Source of the DNA: Streptomyces sp. CB02056
GTDB taxonomy: Bacteria > Actinomycetota > Actinomycetes > Streptomycetales > Streptomycetaceae
Length of the DNA: 64,000 bases
Reading direction: 5' to 3'
Assembly (NCBI RefSeq): GCF_001905545.1
Contig: NZ_LIPD01000009.1
Span: forward strand, 335,352 to 399,351
The position numbers were made by a program, and so were the translations under genes. The first letter of the stretch is position 1. Each line of letters opens with the position of its first letter. Below, in pieces: positions 17,322 to 25,658 of this stretch. A model generated the notes under the pieces. That model made no database searches. It was given only the letters and a program-made list of their open reading frames with translations, and was not told the origin of the DNA.

Positions 17322-18515
17322 TCAGACGGCGGCGGGCTCCATGACCGGGTCACCGGGCATCGGGCTCCCGACCCTCGGGCCGGCGACCGTCGGGCCGGCG
17401 ATCGTCGGCCGCCCGGGCGCAGGGTCCCCGAGCAGCTTGACGAGGTCGTTGACGGCCGCCCGCCCGGCCCGGTTGGCGCCGACGGTGCTGGCGGACGGGC
17501 CGTAGCCGACCAGGTGGACGCGGGGGTCGGAGGTGGCCCGGGTGCCGGTGAGCGCGATGCCGCCGCCGGGGGAGCGCAGCCCGAGCGGAGCGAGGTGCCC
17601 GACCTCGGGCCGGAAGCCGGTCGCCCAGACGATCGCGTCCACGGTCAGCTCCTCGGCGCCCCAGGCGACCCCGTGCTCGGTCAGGCGGTCGAACATCGGT
17701 CGGCGGTGCAGCGCGCCCAGCTCCTCGGCGCGCCGGTAGGCGACGGACGGGCCGAGCCCGGTCACGCTCACCACGCTGCGCGGCGGCAGCCCCTGTCGGA
17801 CCCGCTCCTCGACCTTGGCGACCACCGCGCGCCCGTACTCGGGGGTGAACGGCCCGTCGTGGTAGACGGGCTCGGAGCGGGTGACCCACACCGTCTCGCC
17901 GACCGCGGCGACCTCCGACAGCACCTGGACCGCCGAGGCGCCGCCGCCCACCACCAGCACCCGCTTGCCCGTGAACTCCTCGGGGCCGCGGTACTCGGCG
18001 TAGTGCAGCTGGCGGCCCGCGAAGCGGCCCGGGTAGTGCGGGAGGAACGGGCGGGTCCAGGTGCCGGTGGCGTTGATCAGCGCGCGGGTGGACCAGGTGC
18101 CGCGGTCGGTCTCGACCAGCAGCCGGGAGTCCGGGCGCTCGGACTCGGCGCGTACGGCGTGCACCGCGACCGGGCGTACGACCGGGAGCGCGTGCTGCGC
18201 CTCGTACGCCGCGAAGTACTCCGGCACCACCTCGCGCGCGGGGGCGTCCGGGTCCGGCGGCGGGAGTTCGGCGTCCGGGAGGTCGTGGACACCGTGCACG
18301 GTGGCCATCCGCAGGGACGGCGAGCGGTACGCCCAGGCACCGCCGGGGACGGCGTTGGCGTCGAGGACGACGAAGCCGCCGTCGAGGCCCGTCCGGTGAC
18401 GGGCGAAGCCGCGGCGGTGCAGGTGGTAGGCGGCGGACAGACCTGCCTGTCCGGCGCCCACCACCAGGACGTCCACCCGTTCCGGAACGCTGTTCGTTGC
18501 ACCGTAAACAGTCAC
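17322..18515 (-). CDS. Flavin-containing monooxygenase / NAD(P)-FAD oxidoreductase
   Basis: A 397-residue CzcO/TrkA-like flavoprotein. FAD-binding VVGAGQAGLSAAYHL is at residues 17-31; the NADPH-binding Rossmann motif VLVVGGGASAVQVLSEV is near residue 190; and NATGTWTRPFLPHYPG and WATGFRP are typical of the group. Such enzymes oxygenate amines, sulfides or ketones. The start is a GTG at 18515 with no strong ribosome site. The C-terminus is a Gly/Pro/Thr-rich repeat (PTIAGPTVAGPRVG). It stands alone, convergent with paaE; no link to phenylacetate degradation can be shown. Confidence 0.88.
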   Translation of the reverse strand: MTVYGATNSVPERVDVLVVGAGQAGLSAAYHLHRRGFARHRTGLDGGFVVLDANAVPGGAWAYRSPSLRMATVHGVHDLPDAELPPPDPDAPAREVVPEYFAAYEAQHALPVVRPVAVHAVRAESERPDSRLLVETDRGTWSTRALINATGTWTRPFLPHYPGRFAGRQLHYAEYRGPEEFTGKRVLVVGGGASAVQVLSEVAAVGETVWVTRSEPVYHDGPFTPEYGRAVVAKVEERVRQGLPPRSVVSVTGLGPSVAYRRAEELGALHRRPMFDRLTEHGVAWGAEELTVDAIVWATGFRPEVGHLAPLGLRSPGGGIALTGTRATSDPRVHLVGYGPSASTVGANRAGRAAVNDLVKLLGDPAPGRPTIAGPTVAGPRVGSPMPGDPVMEPAAV

Positions 18516-18581
18516 GCCCGAGAAACATCGGGGGGTCGGCGGGTGTTCCCCGGTCAGGAGGGGAATGTCACAGGAGGAACG

Positions 18582-18953
18582 TCAGGAGACCGGGGAGATG
18601 ACCGCGGCGGTGCCGTAGGCGCAGACCTCGGTACCCACGGCGGCCGCCTCCGTGACGTCGAAGCGCATCATCAGGACGGCGTTGCCGCCGCGCGCCTTGG
18701 TCTGCTCGATCAGCCGCTGCATCGCCTCGTTGCGACTCTCGACCAGGGTCTTCGTCAGACCGCGCAGCTCGCCGCCGACCAGTGACTTCAGACCGGCACC
18801 GATCTGGCTGCCGACGTGGCGGCTGCGGACGGTCAGCCCGAAGACCTCGCCGATCACGTGGTCGACCCGGTAACCGGGGATGTCGTTGGTGGTCACGACC
18901 AGGACGTCGGCGTTCGGGCCCTGCCCGCCGCCGTACTCGTTGATGTCAGCCAT
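18582..18953 (-). CDS. YbjQ/UPF0145 family protein
   Basis: A 123-residue protein of the YbjQ (putative heavy-metal-binding) family, a small pentameric fold of unknown role. Conserved blocks are DIPGYRVDHVIGEVFGLTVRS and GGNAVLMMRFDV. The start at 18953 (MADINEYGGGQ) matches the family's usual beginning; another ATG at 18962 is possible. It is divergent from the acidic unknown protein at 19079. Confidence 0.87.
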   Translation of the reverse strand: MADINEYGGGQGPNADVLVVTTNDIPGYRVDHVIGEVFGLTVRSRHVGSQIGAGLKSLVGGELRGLTKTLVESRNEAMQRLIEQTKARGGNAVLMMRFDVTEAAAVGTEVCAYGTAAVISPVS

Positions 18954-19065
18954 GCGGCTCATCCTGCCAAACTCCTGCGTCCGAGTGACAGCGGCGGGGC
19001 CGGGCGGTGGCCGAGAAGGCTCCCGGAAGCTGGTCCGGACCGGTGATCGGGCGACCGAAAGGCCG

Positions 19066-19071
19066 TACCGT
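19066..19071 (+). promoter_or_regulatory. Candidate -10 box, leaderless start
   Basis: TACCGT, 7 nt before the ATG at 19079, with no ribosome site between. The -35 region is poorly defined. Confidence 0.45.
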
Positions 19072-19078
19072 TAGCCCC

Positions 19079-20008
19079 ATGGGCGAGCGAAGTGATCATC
19101 CACAGGGGCCGGGCGCGGCGGAGGACTCCGGCGCGCAGGAAATCGAGGCGACGGTGGTGCTGGGCCTGCGGATCACCGACTGGCCGGCCCTGCGCGCGGC
19201 CGCGATCAGGGCCGTCGAGGAGCTGGACTTCGGGGGCGTCGACCCGGCCGGGCAGCGCCGCGAACTGCTGCGCGAGGTCGCCGAGGACGCCAACGCGGCG
19301 CTCGGCGCGCTGCTGCATCCGGACCGGCTGGTGGCCGCCATCCCCGGGGTGGAGGCGATCGGCGGCACGCTGGAGATCAGCGTCACGGAGGACTTCACGC
19401 CGGACTTCGCCGACCTGTTCCCGCTGGAGGGCGACGAGGAGGAGGGCGGCGCGGGCGCGGACTGGACGCTCACCCCGCGCACGGCCTGCCTGCTCCACGC
19501 CCAGCTGATCGGCCTGGCGGACGCCGCGTACGACGACCTCGACGAGCACGGGGACGAGGCGGTCGCCGACAGCGATGACGTGGACTGGACGGTCTTCGCC
19601 CGGCTTCCCGAACGCACCTGGCGGATGCACCGGGGCTGGCGCCGCGCGATGGCCCGGGCCTTCGACGACCTCGCCGACGACCTCGCGCTCGGCGAGTGGC
19701 CGCTGCCGCGCTGCCTGGCCGAGGACATCGCGCTGCGGATGGCTCTGGTGGACGCCCGGGCGCTGCTCGGTGCGCAGCCCGAGTCGGTGGCGGACATGAT
19801 GGGCGACCTCCCGGCCGACCTGTACGACTACGACTGGGACGGCTGCCAGGACGAGCTGTTCGGGGTCTACGGGCCGGACGAGGGAGATCCGGAGCTGGCG
19901 GCGGAGCAGCGCACCGAGATGCTGCTCGCGGCCACCCACCCGGAGGGCTGGTTCCTGATGTACGAGGACGCGGAGGAGCGGGACCCGCAGCGCGGCTACC
20001 GGCGCTGA
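19079..20008 (+). CDS. Hypothetical acidic protein
   Basis: A 309-residue protein that I do not recognise. It is soluble, strongly acidic (clusters such as EGDEEEGG and DEHGDEAVADSDDVDW) and without signal peptide or membrane segment. The first half looks like an alpha/beta domain (ATVVLGLRITDWPALRAAA; LEISVTEDFTPDFADLF) and the second is helical with a Trp-rich centre. Strong codon bias and a clear 3-periodic GC pattern support coding. The start has no ribosome site but a -10-like box 7 nt upstream. It precedes the PTH2-type gene by 78 nt on the same strand. Confidence 0.75.
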   Translation: MGERSDHPQGPGAAEDSGAQEIEATVVLGLRITDWPALRAAAIRAVEELDFGGVDPAGQRRELLREVAEDANAALGALLHPDRLVAAIPGVEAIGGTLEISVTEDFTPDFADLFPLEGDEEEGGAGADWTLTPRTACLLHAQLIGLADAAYDDLDEHGDEAVADSDDVDWTVFARLPERTWRMHRGWRRAMARAFDDLADDLALGEWPLPRCLAEDIALRMALVDARALLGAQPESVADMMGDLPADLYDYDWDGCQDELFGVYGPDEGDPELAAEQRTEMLLAATHPEGWFLMYEDAEERDPQRGYRR

Positions 20009-20086
20009 CGGCGCGAGTGCCGGAGTGACCACCGGGGCGGACGGGGCGGGCCGAGTCGGTCGGGGCGGGGCTGGCATCCTGGACGG

Positions 20087-20836
20087 GTGACTTCTCCTTC
20101 CGACGCCCCGACTCCCCTTACCCCGGCCCCCGCTCCGGTGGCCGACCCCGGCGACGCCCCGTCGCGCGAGGACCGCGACGAGCGGCCGCAGTACGTGCTG
20201 CCGCTGGTCGTCCGGCTGGAGCGGGCCACTCCGCCGGGCCGGACGGACGCGCTGGAGACCTCGGCGCGGGCGGTGCTCACCCTGCTCGCCGACCCTCGGG
20301 TGACCGAGGCGGGCGGCGAGTGGGCGGAGCGGGTCGAGGCCTGGGAGGACGCCCGGATCCGCAAGGTGGTCCGGCGGGCCCGGGGCGGGGAGTGGCGCCG
20401 GGCCGGCGAGCTGCCGGGCGTCACGGTGCAGGGGTGGGAAGCCGAGGTGCGGGTGTTCCCGCCGGTCCCGCTGGACGGCTGGCCGAAGGAACTCGCCAAG
20501 CTCCAGGTGTCCGGGACGGACCTCGAGGAGACGGCCGAAGTCGGCGCGCCCGAGCCGGGGCTGCCGGTGCTGTGGCTCAACCCCGAGCTGGAGATGAGCG
20601 CGGGCAAGACGATGGCGCAGACCGGGCACGCCGCCCAGCTCGCGTGGTGGCGGCTGGACGAGGCGCAGCGCAAGGAGTGGGCCGAGGCCGGCTTCGCGCT
20701 CGCGGTCCGGACCGCCTCACCGGAGGCGTGGGAGGAGCTCGTCCGCAGCGGGCTGCCGGTGGTCCAGGACGCGGGCTTCACCGAGATCGCGCCCGGGAGC
20801 TGCACGGTGATCGCGGAGCACCCGGCGCTGCGGTGA
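20087..20836 (+). CDS. Peptidyl-tRNA hydrolase, PTH2-like
   Basis: A 249-residue protein whose C-terminal 120 residues carry the PTH2 signature MSAGKTMAQTGHAAQLAWW, with the conserved Gly-Lys and His of the archaeal/eukaryotic-type peptidyl-tRNA hydrolase fold, and end in APGSCTVIAEHPA. PTH2 enzymes cleave peptidyl-tRNA released from stalled ribosomes. The first 125 residues are a Pro/Ala-rich leader and a separate domain not found in minimal PTH2. GTG start; a CATCCT hexamer lies 6 nt upstream, so it may be leaderless. The stop codon falls in the first unit of repeat copy D. Whether it hydrolyses peptidyl-tRNA is inference. Confidence 0.78.
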   Translation: MTSPSDAPTPLTPAPAPVADPGDAPSREDRDERPQYVLPLVVRLERATPPGRTDALETSARAVLTLLADPRVTEAGGEWAERVEAWEDARIRKVVRRARGGEWRRAGELPGVTVQGWEAEVRVFPPVPLDGWPKELAKLQVSGTDLEETAEVGAPEPGLPVLWLNPELEMSAGKTMAQTGHAAQLAWWRLDEAQRKEWAEAGFALAVRTASPEAWEELVRSGLPVVQDAGFTEIAPGSCTVIAEHPALR

Positions 20837-20962
20837 CGGGCTGACAGGCGACAGCGGACAGCCGACGGCGAACAGCTAACAGACGACGGCGAACAGATGA
20901 CAGATTTCGAAATCTGTCATCTGTTCGCCGTTTGCTCTCGGCTGTCGTCCGTCAGCTGTGCT
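20833..20962. repeat. Heptad inverted repeat, copy D (perfect 46-bp palindrome)
   Basis: The centre is a perfect 46-bp palindrome, 20886-20931, around TTCGAA. Nine left units in register (20841-20903) and seven right units (20914-20962) continue the 7-bp periodicity beyond the palindrome. A tenth left unit is offset by one base. Stop codons of both convergent flanking genes (20834-20836 and 20952-20954) lie inside the array. Confidence 0.92.
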
Positions 20963-21695
20963 GGTACCGCCGCATCGCCCGGAGTCCGCCGTAGGCCGCC
21001 AGGGCCGTCCAGAGCGCCATGATCAGCAGCCCGGTCCAGTGGCCGTAGTGGATGCCCGGCTCGGTCTGGGTGTGCGTCGCGTAGAGGCCGGCCCGGTCGG
21101 GCAGGAACTGGCCGAGTTCCCGGACGCCGGGGATGGCGGCCAGCCAGGTGGTGCCCAGGAACACCATCGGGGTCAGCAGGCCGAGCGCGGCGCTGAAGTT
21201 GCCCAGCATCGCGGTCAGTCCGAGGCAGAGCAGCACCATCATCGGGTGGTACAGCACGCCGGCCAGGAAGCTGCGGGCCAGGCCCGGGGTGGAGAGGTCC
21301 AGGCCGACGGTGGTGCCGACGGCCAGGAACGAGCCCGCCGTCGAGGCCAGGCCGAGCAGCAGGCCCAGCCCGGCGCCGAGCGCGAGCTTGGCGCCGTACA
21401 GCCGACCGCGCCGGGGGACGGCGGTGAGCGAGGTGCCGATCATGCGGGTGTTGAACTCCTGCCCGATCAGCAGGATGCCGAGGCAGGCCACCGCGACGTG
21501 GCCGAAGAGCAGCCCGTAGAAGATCCCGTTGGCCGGGTCCGGGGCGGGCGTGTGGTCCTTCGCCCCGTAGGCGGCGCTGACGGCGGCCGTGACGCCGACG
21601 GTCAGCGCCAGGGCGACCAGCGGGGCCGCCCACTGCGAGGGCAGGGTGGTGAACTTGACGCGTTCGGCGCGCAGGGCGCCGGCGAGCGTGCTCAT
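20952..21695 (-). CDS. ABC-2 type transporter permease
   Basis: A 247-residue integral membrane protein with six hydrophobic segments, of the ABC-2 permease type that pairs with an ATPase to export peptides or drugs. The block LLIGQEFNTRMIGTSLTAVPRR is shared almost exactly with the neighbour at 21726, as is RLYGAKLALGA, so the two arose by tandem duplication. It is the last gene of the ATPase-permease-permease unit, 30 nt after the second permease. Its final codons and stop lie in repeat copy D. Confidence 0.88.
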   Translation of the reverse strand: MSTLAGALRAERVKFTTLPSQWAAPLVALALTVGVTAAVSAAYGAKDHTPAPDPANGIFYGLLFGHVAVACLGILLIGQEFNTRMIGTSLTAVPRRGRLYGAKLALGAGLGLLLGLASTAGSFLAVGTTVGLDLSTPGLARSFLAGVLYHPMMVLLCLGLTAMLGNFSAALGLLTPMVFLGTTWLAAIPGVRELGQFLPDRAGLYATHTQTEPGIHYGHWTGLLIMALWTALAAYGGLRAMRRYQHS

Positions 21696-21725
21696 GGTTT
21701 TCTCTCGTTTCCCGTTCGTCCGAGG

Positions 21726-22490
21726 TCACTTGGCGCCGATGCGGCGCAGCGCGCGCAGGCCGCCGTACGCCGCCAGCGCCGTCCAGAGCGCCATGATCAG
21801 TAGCCCGGTCCAGTGCCCGTACGCGACCTGCGGGTCGTCGGCGTACCGCAGGGCGTACTGGCCGGCCCGGTCGGGCAGGAACTGGACGACCCGGCGGACC
21901 CCGGGTACTCCGCCGAGCAGTGGCGAGAGCAGGAAGACGGTCGGCACCAGCAGTCCCATGGCGGCGGTGAGGTTGCCCAGCAGCGCGGTCGCTCCGAGGC
22001 AGAGCACCACCAGCAGCGCCTGGTAGAGCACGCCGGCGACGGCGCTGCGCAGGAGGGCCGGCCCGTCCCAGGTGCCCGGGGCGGTGGCCGCGTAGCCGGC
22101 GAAGGCACCCGCCGTGCCGACGGCGCCGACGGCGAGGCCGACGAGCGCGCCGAGCGCCAACTTGGCGCCGTACAGCCGGTTGCGGCGCGGGACAGCGGTG
22201 AGCGACACGTTGATCATGCGGGTGTTGAACTCCTGCCCGATCAGCAGGATGCCGAAGCAGGCCAGGGCCGCCTGGCCGAAGTTGAGCCCGTAGAAGACCC
22301 CGATGCTCGGGTCGTCGGTGATGCTGTGGTCCTTGCCGCCGATGGCCGCGCCGATGGCGGTGGTGACCCCGGCGGTCAGCAGCAGGGCGAGCAGCGGGGT
22401 GATCCAGAGCGAGCGGAGGGTGGTGAGCTTGATCCGCTCGGCGCGCAGGACGTGCAGGACGTGCGCGGAGCCGGCAACGGGTGTGGTCAT
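21726..22490 (-). CDS. ABC-2 type transporter permease (paralogue)
   Basis: A 254-residue paralogue of the permease at 20952, with six membrane helices and the same LLIGQEFNTRMI and AVPRRNRLYGAKLALGA segments. ATG at 22490 overlaps the stop of the ATPase gene by 4 nt, so the products are made in a coupled way. Two different half-permeases suggest a heterodimeric channel with one ATPase pair. Substrate unknown. Confidence 0.88.
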   Translation of the reverse strand: MTTPVAGSAHVLHVLRAERIKLTTLRSLWITPLLALLLTAGVTTAIGAAIGGKDHSITDDPSIGVFYGLNFGQAALACFGILLIGQEFNTRMINVSLTAVPRRNRLYGAKLALGALVGLAVGAVGTAGAFAGYAATAPGTWDGPALLRSAVAGVLYQALLVVLCLGATALLGNLTAAMGLLVPTVFLLSPLLGGVPGVRRVVQFLPDRAGQYALRYADDPQVAYGHWTGLLIMALWTALAAYGGLRALRRIGAK

Positions 22491-23410
22491 GCGGAGGCCT
22501 CCGCGCGGTACTCGACGCTGTCGGCGGTCATCCGCATGAACGCCTCTTCCAGCGAGTCCTGTTGGACGGCGATCTCGTACAGCACCACCCCGTTGGCGGC
22601 GGCGAGCGCGGCGATCCGCTCGGGTTCGGCGCCGCTCACCTCCCAGGCGCCGCCGTCGACTTCGGTGGCGTCGAGTCCGTGGTCGTGGCCGGGGCCGCCG
22701 AGCAGGGCGGCGAGCTTGGCGGGGGCGACGGCGCGGACCCTGATCCGGGTCCGGCCGTGGCGGTCGATGAACTCGGAGGTGGCGGCGTCGGCGAGCAGTC
22801 GGCCGCGCCCGATCACCACCAAGTGGTCGGCGGTGAGCGCCATTTCGGTCATCAGGTGGGAGGAGACCAGCACCGCCCGGCCCTCGGCGGCCAGGTCGCG
22901 CAGCAGGGTGCGGATCCAGCGGATGCCCTCCGGGTCCAAGCCGTTGACGGGTTCGTCCAGCAGCAGCACCGGCGGGTCGCCGAGCAGGGCGGCGGCCACC
23001 CCGAGGCGTTGGCGCATGCCGAGCGAGAAGCCCCGGATCCGCCGTCCGGCCGCGTCCGCCAGGCCGACCTGGCCGAGAACCTCGTCGACCCGGCGGGCCG
23101 GCAGCCCGTTGCTCGCGGCGAGCCAGCGCAGGTGGCCGTGCGCGGTCCGGCCGCCGTGCATCGCCTGGGCGTCCAGCAGTGCGCCCACCGTCCGCAGCGG
23201 GGCGGGGAGTTCGGCGTACGGGCGGCCGTCGACCAGGGCGTGTCCGGCGGTCGGCCGGTCGAGGCCGAGGACCAGGCGCATGGTGGTGCTCTTGCCGGCG
23301 CCGTTCGGGCCGAGGAAGCCGGTCACCACGCCGGGTCGGACCTCGAAGGTCAGGTCGTCGACGACGCGCCGGCCGTCGTACTCCTTGGTCAGGCCCTGGA
23401 TCTCGATCAC
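22487..23410 (-). CDS. ABC transporter ATP-binding protein
   Basis: A 307-residue ATPase of the drug/peptide export type (BcrA/DrrA-like). Walker A is FLGPNGAGKSTTMRL (about residues 33-47), the signature is GFSLGMRQRLGVAAALLG, and Walker B is VLLLDEPVNGLDPEG; the switch His is in VSSHLMTEM. The 90-residue C-terminal extension is typical. GTG at 23410 is chosen because the family begins there; the frame continues upstream without homology. It heads the export operon and is divergent from a sensor kinase (23607), an arrangement often seen for peptide-antibiotic detoxification modules. Confidence 0.92.
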   Translation of the reverse strand: MIEIQGLTKEYDGRRVVDDLTFEVRPGVVTGFLGPNGAGKSTTMRLVLGLDRPTAGHALVDGRPYAELPAPLRTVGALLDAQAMHGGRTAHGHLRWLAASNGLPARRVDEVLGQVGLADAAGRRIRGFSLGMRQRLGVAAALLGDPPVLLLDEPVNGLDPEGIRWIRTLLRDLAAEGRAVLVSSHLMTEMALTADHLVVIGRGRLLADAATSEFIDRHGRTRIRVRAVAPAKLAALLGGPGHDHGLDATEVDGGAWEVSGAEPERIAALAAANGVVLYEIAVQQDSLEEAFMRMTADSVEYRAEASA

Positions 23411-23606
23411 GGCCCGCTCCCCTCGTCTCGTCGTCGGTGGTCTCCGCCGGTGCCGTTGTGGCTGCCCCGGTCGGTGGCTCCATTCGACCGGAGCGGGCCG
23501 GTGCGGCGGATCCCGCCGGGGCGGGGATCCGCCTCCCTCCCAGGAGGGAGGGCGCGGGCGACCGGCGCGGGATCCGGGGACGGGGGCGACCTGGCAGGAT
23601 GGCGCA

Positions 23607-24923
23607 ATGTCCAAGATCGCAGCGCTGAGGGGCGCGAGCGCGGTGTCCGGAGGATCCGCGCCGGGAAGTGCGGTGTCCAGGCTCGTCGCGCCGCTGGCGG
23701 CCGGTGTCACGTACGCGCGGCTGCTGCACCTGCTGGTGGGGTGGATCTTCGCGGGCGTGGTGCTGATGATCTATCCGGGGACGTACCGGAAGGGCCTCGG
23801 CGAGATCCTCACGGCGAGCGTACTGGTGGACTGCGTGCTGCTCGCTGCGCTCGCGCTCATCCCGGCGGCTCGGCGGGCGGAGGGGGTGCAGGCGCGGCTG
23901 CTGCTGGTGCCCGACCGCGAGGAGGACATCGCCGCCGAGCCCTCCCGCACCTGGGCCGACCGGCGGCGGACGGCGGGTTGGCTGATCGGCCGGGTCGCGC
24001 TCGGCTCGGTGGCCGGGTTCGTGCTCTCCCTCGGCTCCGCCGCGTGCTACGACCGGCTGACCGGTCCGGACGCGCTCTGGTACCTCCCGTTCGCCCCGCT
24101 GCTGGTACTCGGTTTCGGCTGGTTCCTGGTCCTCGCCGGGCGCCTCCAACTCGCCATGGCCGTAAGGCTGTTGGGCCCGTCGCCGACCGAGCGGCTGGCG
24201 GAGGCGGAGCTGCGGGCCGAACGCCTGCTGGAGCGCAACCGGTTGGCCCGGGAGCTGCACGATTCGATCGGCCACGCACTGACGGTGACGGTCCTTCAGG
24301 CGGGCGCGGCGCGCGAGGTCGGGGACCCGGCCTTCGTCGCCAAGGCGCTCGAAGTCATCGAGGAGACCGGCCGCCAGGCCATGGAGGACCTCGAACGCAC
24401 CCTCGTGCTGCTGCGCGAGACCCCGGCCGGGGCGAACGGCGTGGCCACCGAACAGCCCGGGATCGACCAGCTGCCCGCGCTGTTCGACACCGCCCGGGCG
24501 GCCGGCAGCCCGGTGGAGGCGCGGATGGAGGTGCCCCCCGGCACGCTGCCCGGGGTGCTCTCCCGCGAGTCGTACCGGATCGTCCAGGAGGGTGTCACCA
24601 ACGCGCTCAAGTACGCGCCAGGCGAACCGGTCGACATCCGGATCGCCGTACGGGAAGGGCAGTTGGAGCTGCGCTGCGCCAACCGGCTGCCCGGCGCCGG
24701 GCGTTCGGCGGTCGGCGCGGCCGGGCCTGCCGGTCCGGCCGGTTCGGCACGGCCTCCGGCGGGCGGTGCGGGCCGGGGCGCGACGCGCAAGGGCGGCAAG
24801 GGGCTGCGCGGCATCCGCGAGCGCGCCACGCTGCTCGGCGGGGAGGCGGCGGCGGGGGTGTCGCAGGAGGGCGGAGGGGAGTGGGTGCTGACCGTCCGGC
24901 TGCCCCTACGCTTGGGCTCGTGA
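23607..24923 (+). CDS. NarL-type sensor histidine kinase
   Basis: A 438-residue kinase. Residues 30-195 have about four membrane helices with a charged loop. The phosphoacceptor helix is RNRLARELHDSIGHALTVTV (His about residue 220). The ATPase domain has QEGVTNALKYAPG (N box) and GKGLRGIRERATLLGG (G box). ATG at 23607; agga lies 7 nt upstream, although CAGGAT at 23595-23600 could also be a -10 of a leaderless message. It is divergent from the ABC exporter operon, which it probably controls with the regulator at 24968. Confidence 0.92.
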   Translation: MSKIAALRGASAVSGGSAPGSAVSRLVAPLAAGVTYARLLHLLVGWIFAGVVLMIYPGTYRKGLGEILTASVLVDCVLLAALALIPAARRAEGVQARLLLVPDREEDIAAEPSRTWADRRRTAGWLIGRVALGSVAGFVLSLGSAACYDRLTGPDALWYLPFAPLLVLGFGWFLVLAGRLQLAMAVRLLGPSPTERLAEAELRAERLLERNRLARELHDSIGHALTVTVLQAGAAREVGDPAFVAKALEVIEETGRQAMEDLERTLVLLRETPAGANGVATEQPGIDQLPALFDTARAAGSPVEARMEVPPGTLPGVLSRESYRIVQEGVTNALKYAPGEPVDIRIAVREGQLELRCANRLPGAGRSAVGAAGPAGPAGSARPPAGGAGRGATRKGGKGLRGIRERATLLGGEAAAGVSQEGGGEWVLTVRLPLRLGS

Positions 24924-24967
24924 CGAACGATCCTGTGACGCGAGGCCCGGCCGGAGGAGCCGCGGGG

Positions 24968-25627
24968 ATGACGGACATCCTGCTCGCCGACGACGAGGAA
25001 CTGGTCCGGGCCGGCCTGCGGGCCGTCCTGGAGGCGCAGGGGGACCTGCGGGTGGTCGGCGAGGCGGCCGACGGCGCGGAAGCGGTCGCGCTGGCCCGCG
25101 CGCTGCGCCCGCACGTGGTGCTGATGGACGTCCGGATGCCCGTGCTGGACGGCCTGGCGGCCACCCGCGAGCTGCTGCGCCCCGGCGCACCGGGGGAGCG
25201 CCCGCCGAGGATCCTGGTCGTGACCACCTTCGAGAACGACGACTACGTCTACCAGGCGTTGCGCGCGGGCGCCGACGGCTTCCTGCTCAAGCGCACCCGC
25301 CCGGCCGAGATCGCCCACGCGGTACGGCTGGTGGCGGCGGGCGAGTCGCTGCTGTTCCCGGCCGCGATCCGCCGGCTGGCGGCCGGGCACGGCAACCCGA
25401 CCGCCCGGGCGGCCATGGAGCGGGCGTCGCTGACCGGGCGCGAGGCGGAGGTGCTGCGGCTGGTCGCGCGGGGCCTGAGTAACGGGGAGATCGCCGAGCG
25501 GCTGTTCCTCGGCGTACAGACGGTGAAGACGCACGTCAGCAGCGTGCTGGCGAAGCTGGGGGCGCGGGACCGCACCCAGGCGGTGATCGCGGCGTACGAG
25601 TCGGGGTTCGTCGAGCCCTCGGAGTGA
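24968..25627 (+). CDS. NarL/LuxR-family response regulator
   Basis: A 219-residue regulator with receiver motifs LLADDEELVRAGL, VVLMDVRMPVLDG (phospho-Asp about residue 53) and FLLKRTRP, and a LuxR helix-turn-helix SLTGREAEVLRLVARGLSNGEIA to VKTHVSSVLAKLG. The ATG at 24968 has ggaggag 8 nt upstream; a GTG at 24920 that overlaps the kinase stop would add 16 residues. It closes a kinase-regulator operon next to the divergent exporter. It ends 31 nt before the convergent modC. Confidence 0.93.
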   Translation: MTDILLADDEELVRAGLRAVLEAQGDLRVVGEAADGAEAVALARALRPHVVLMDVRMPVLDGLAATRELLRPGAPGERPPRILVVTTFENDDYVYQALRAGADGFLLKRTRPAEIAHAVRLVAAGESLLFPAAIRRLAAGHGNPTARAAMERASLTGREAEVLRLVARGLSNGEIAERLFLGVQTVKTHVSSVLAKLGARDRTQAVIAAYESGFVEPSE

Positions 25628-25658
25628 CGCGGGCTGATGATGCGTCAGAAAGGGCCGC

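Noticed and set aside
17322..18515. The flavin monooxygenase as part of the phenylacetate pathway
   Set aside because: It is convergent with paaE on the other strand and has no homologue in known paa operons.
20833..20962. The heptad elements as ordinary rho-independent terminators only
   Set aside because: Hairpin strength fits, but the conserved centre, the 7-bp register outside the stem, the lack of T-tracts and the copy between divergent genes (48436) are not explained by termination alone.
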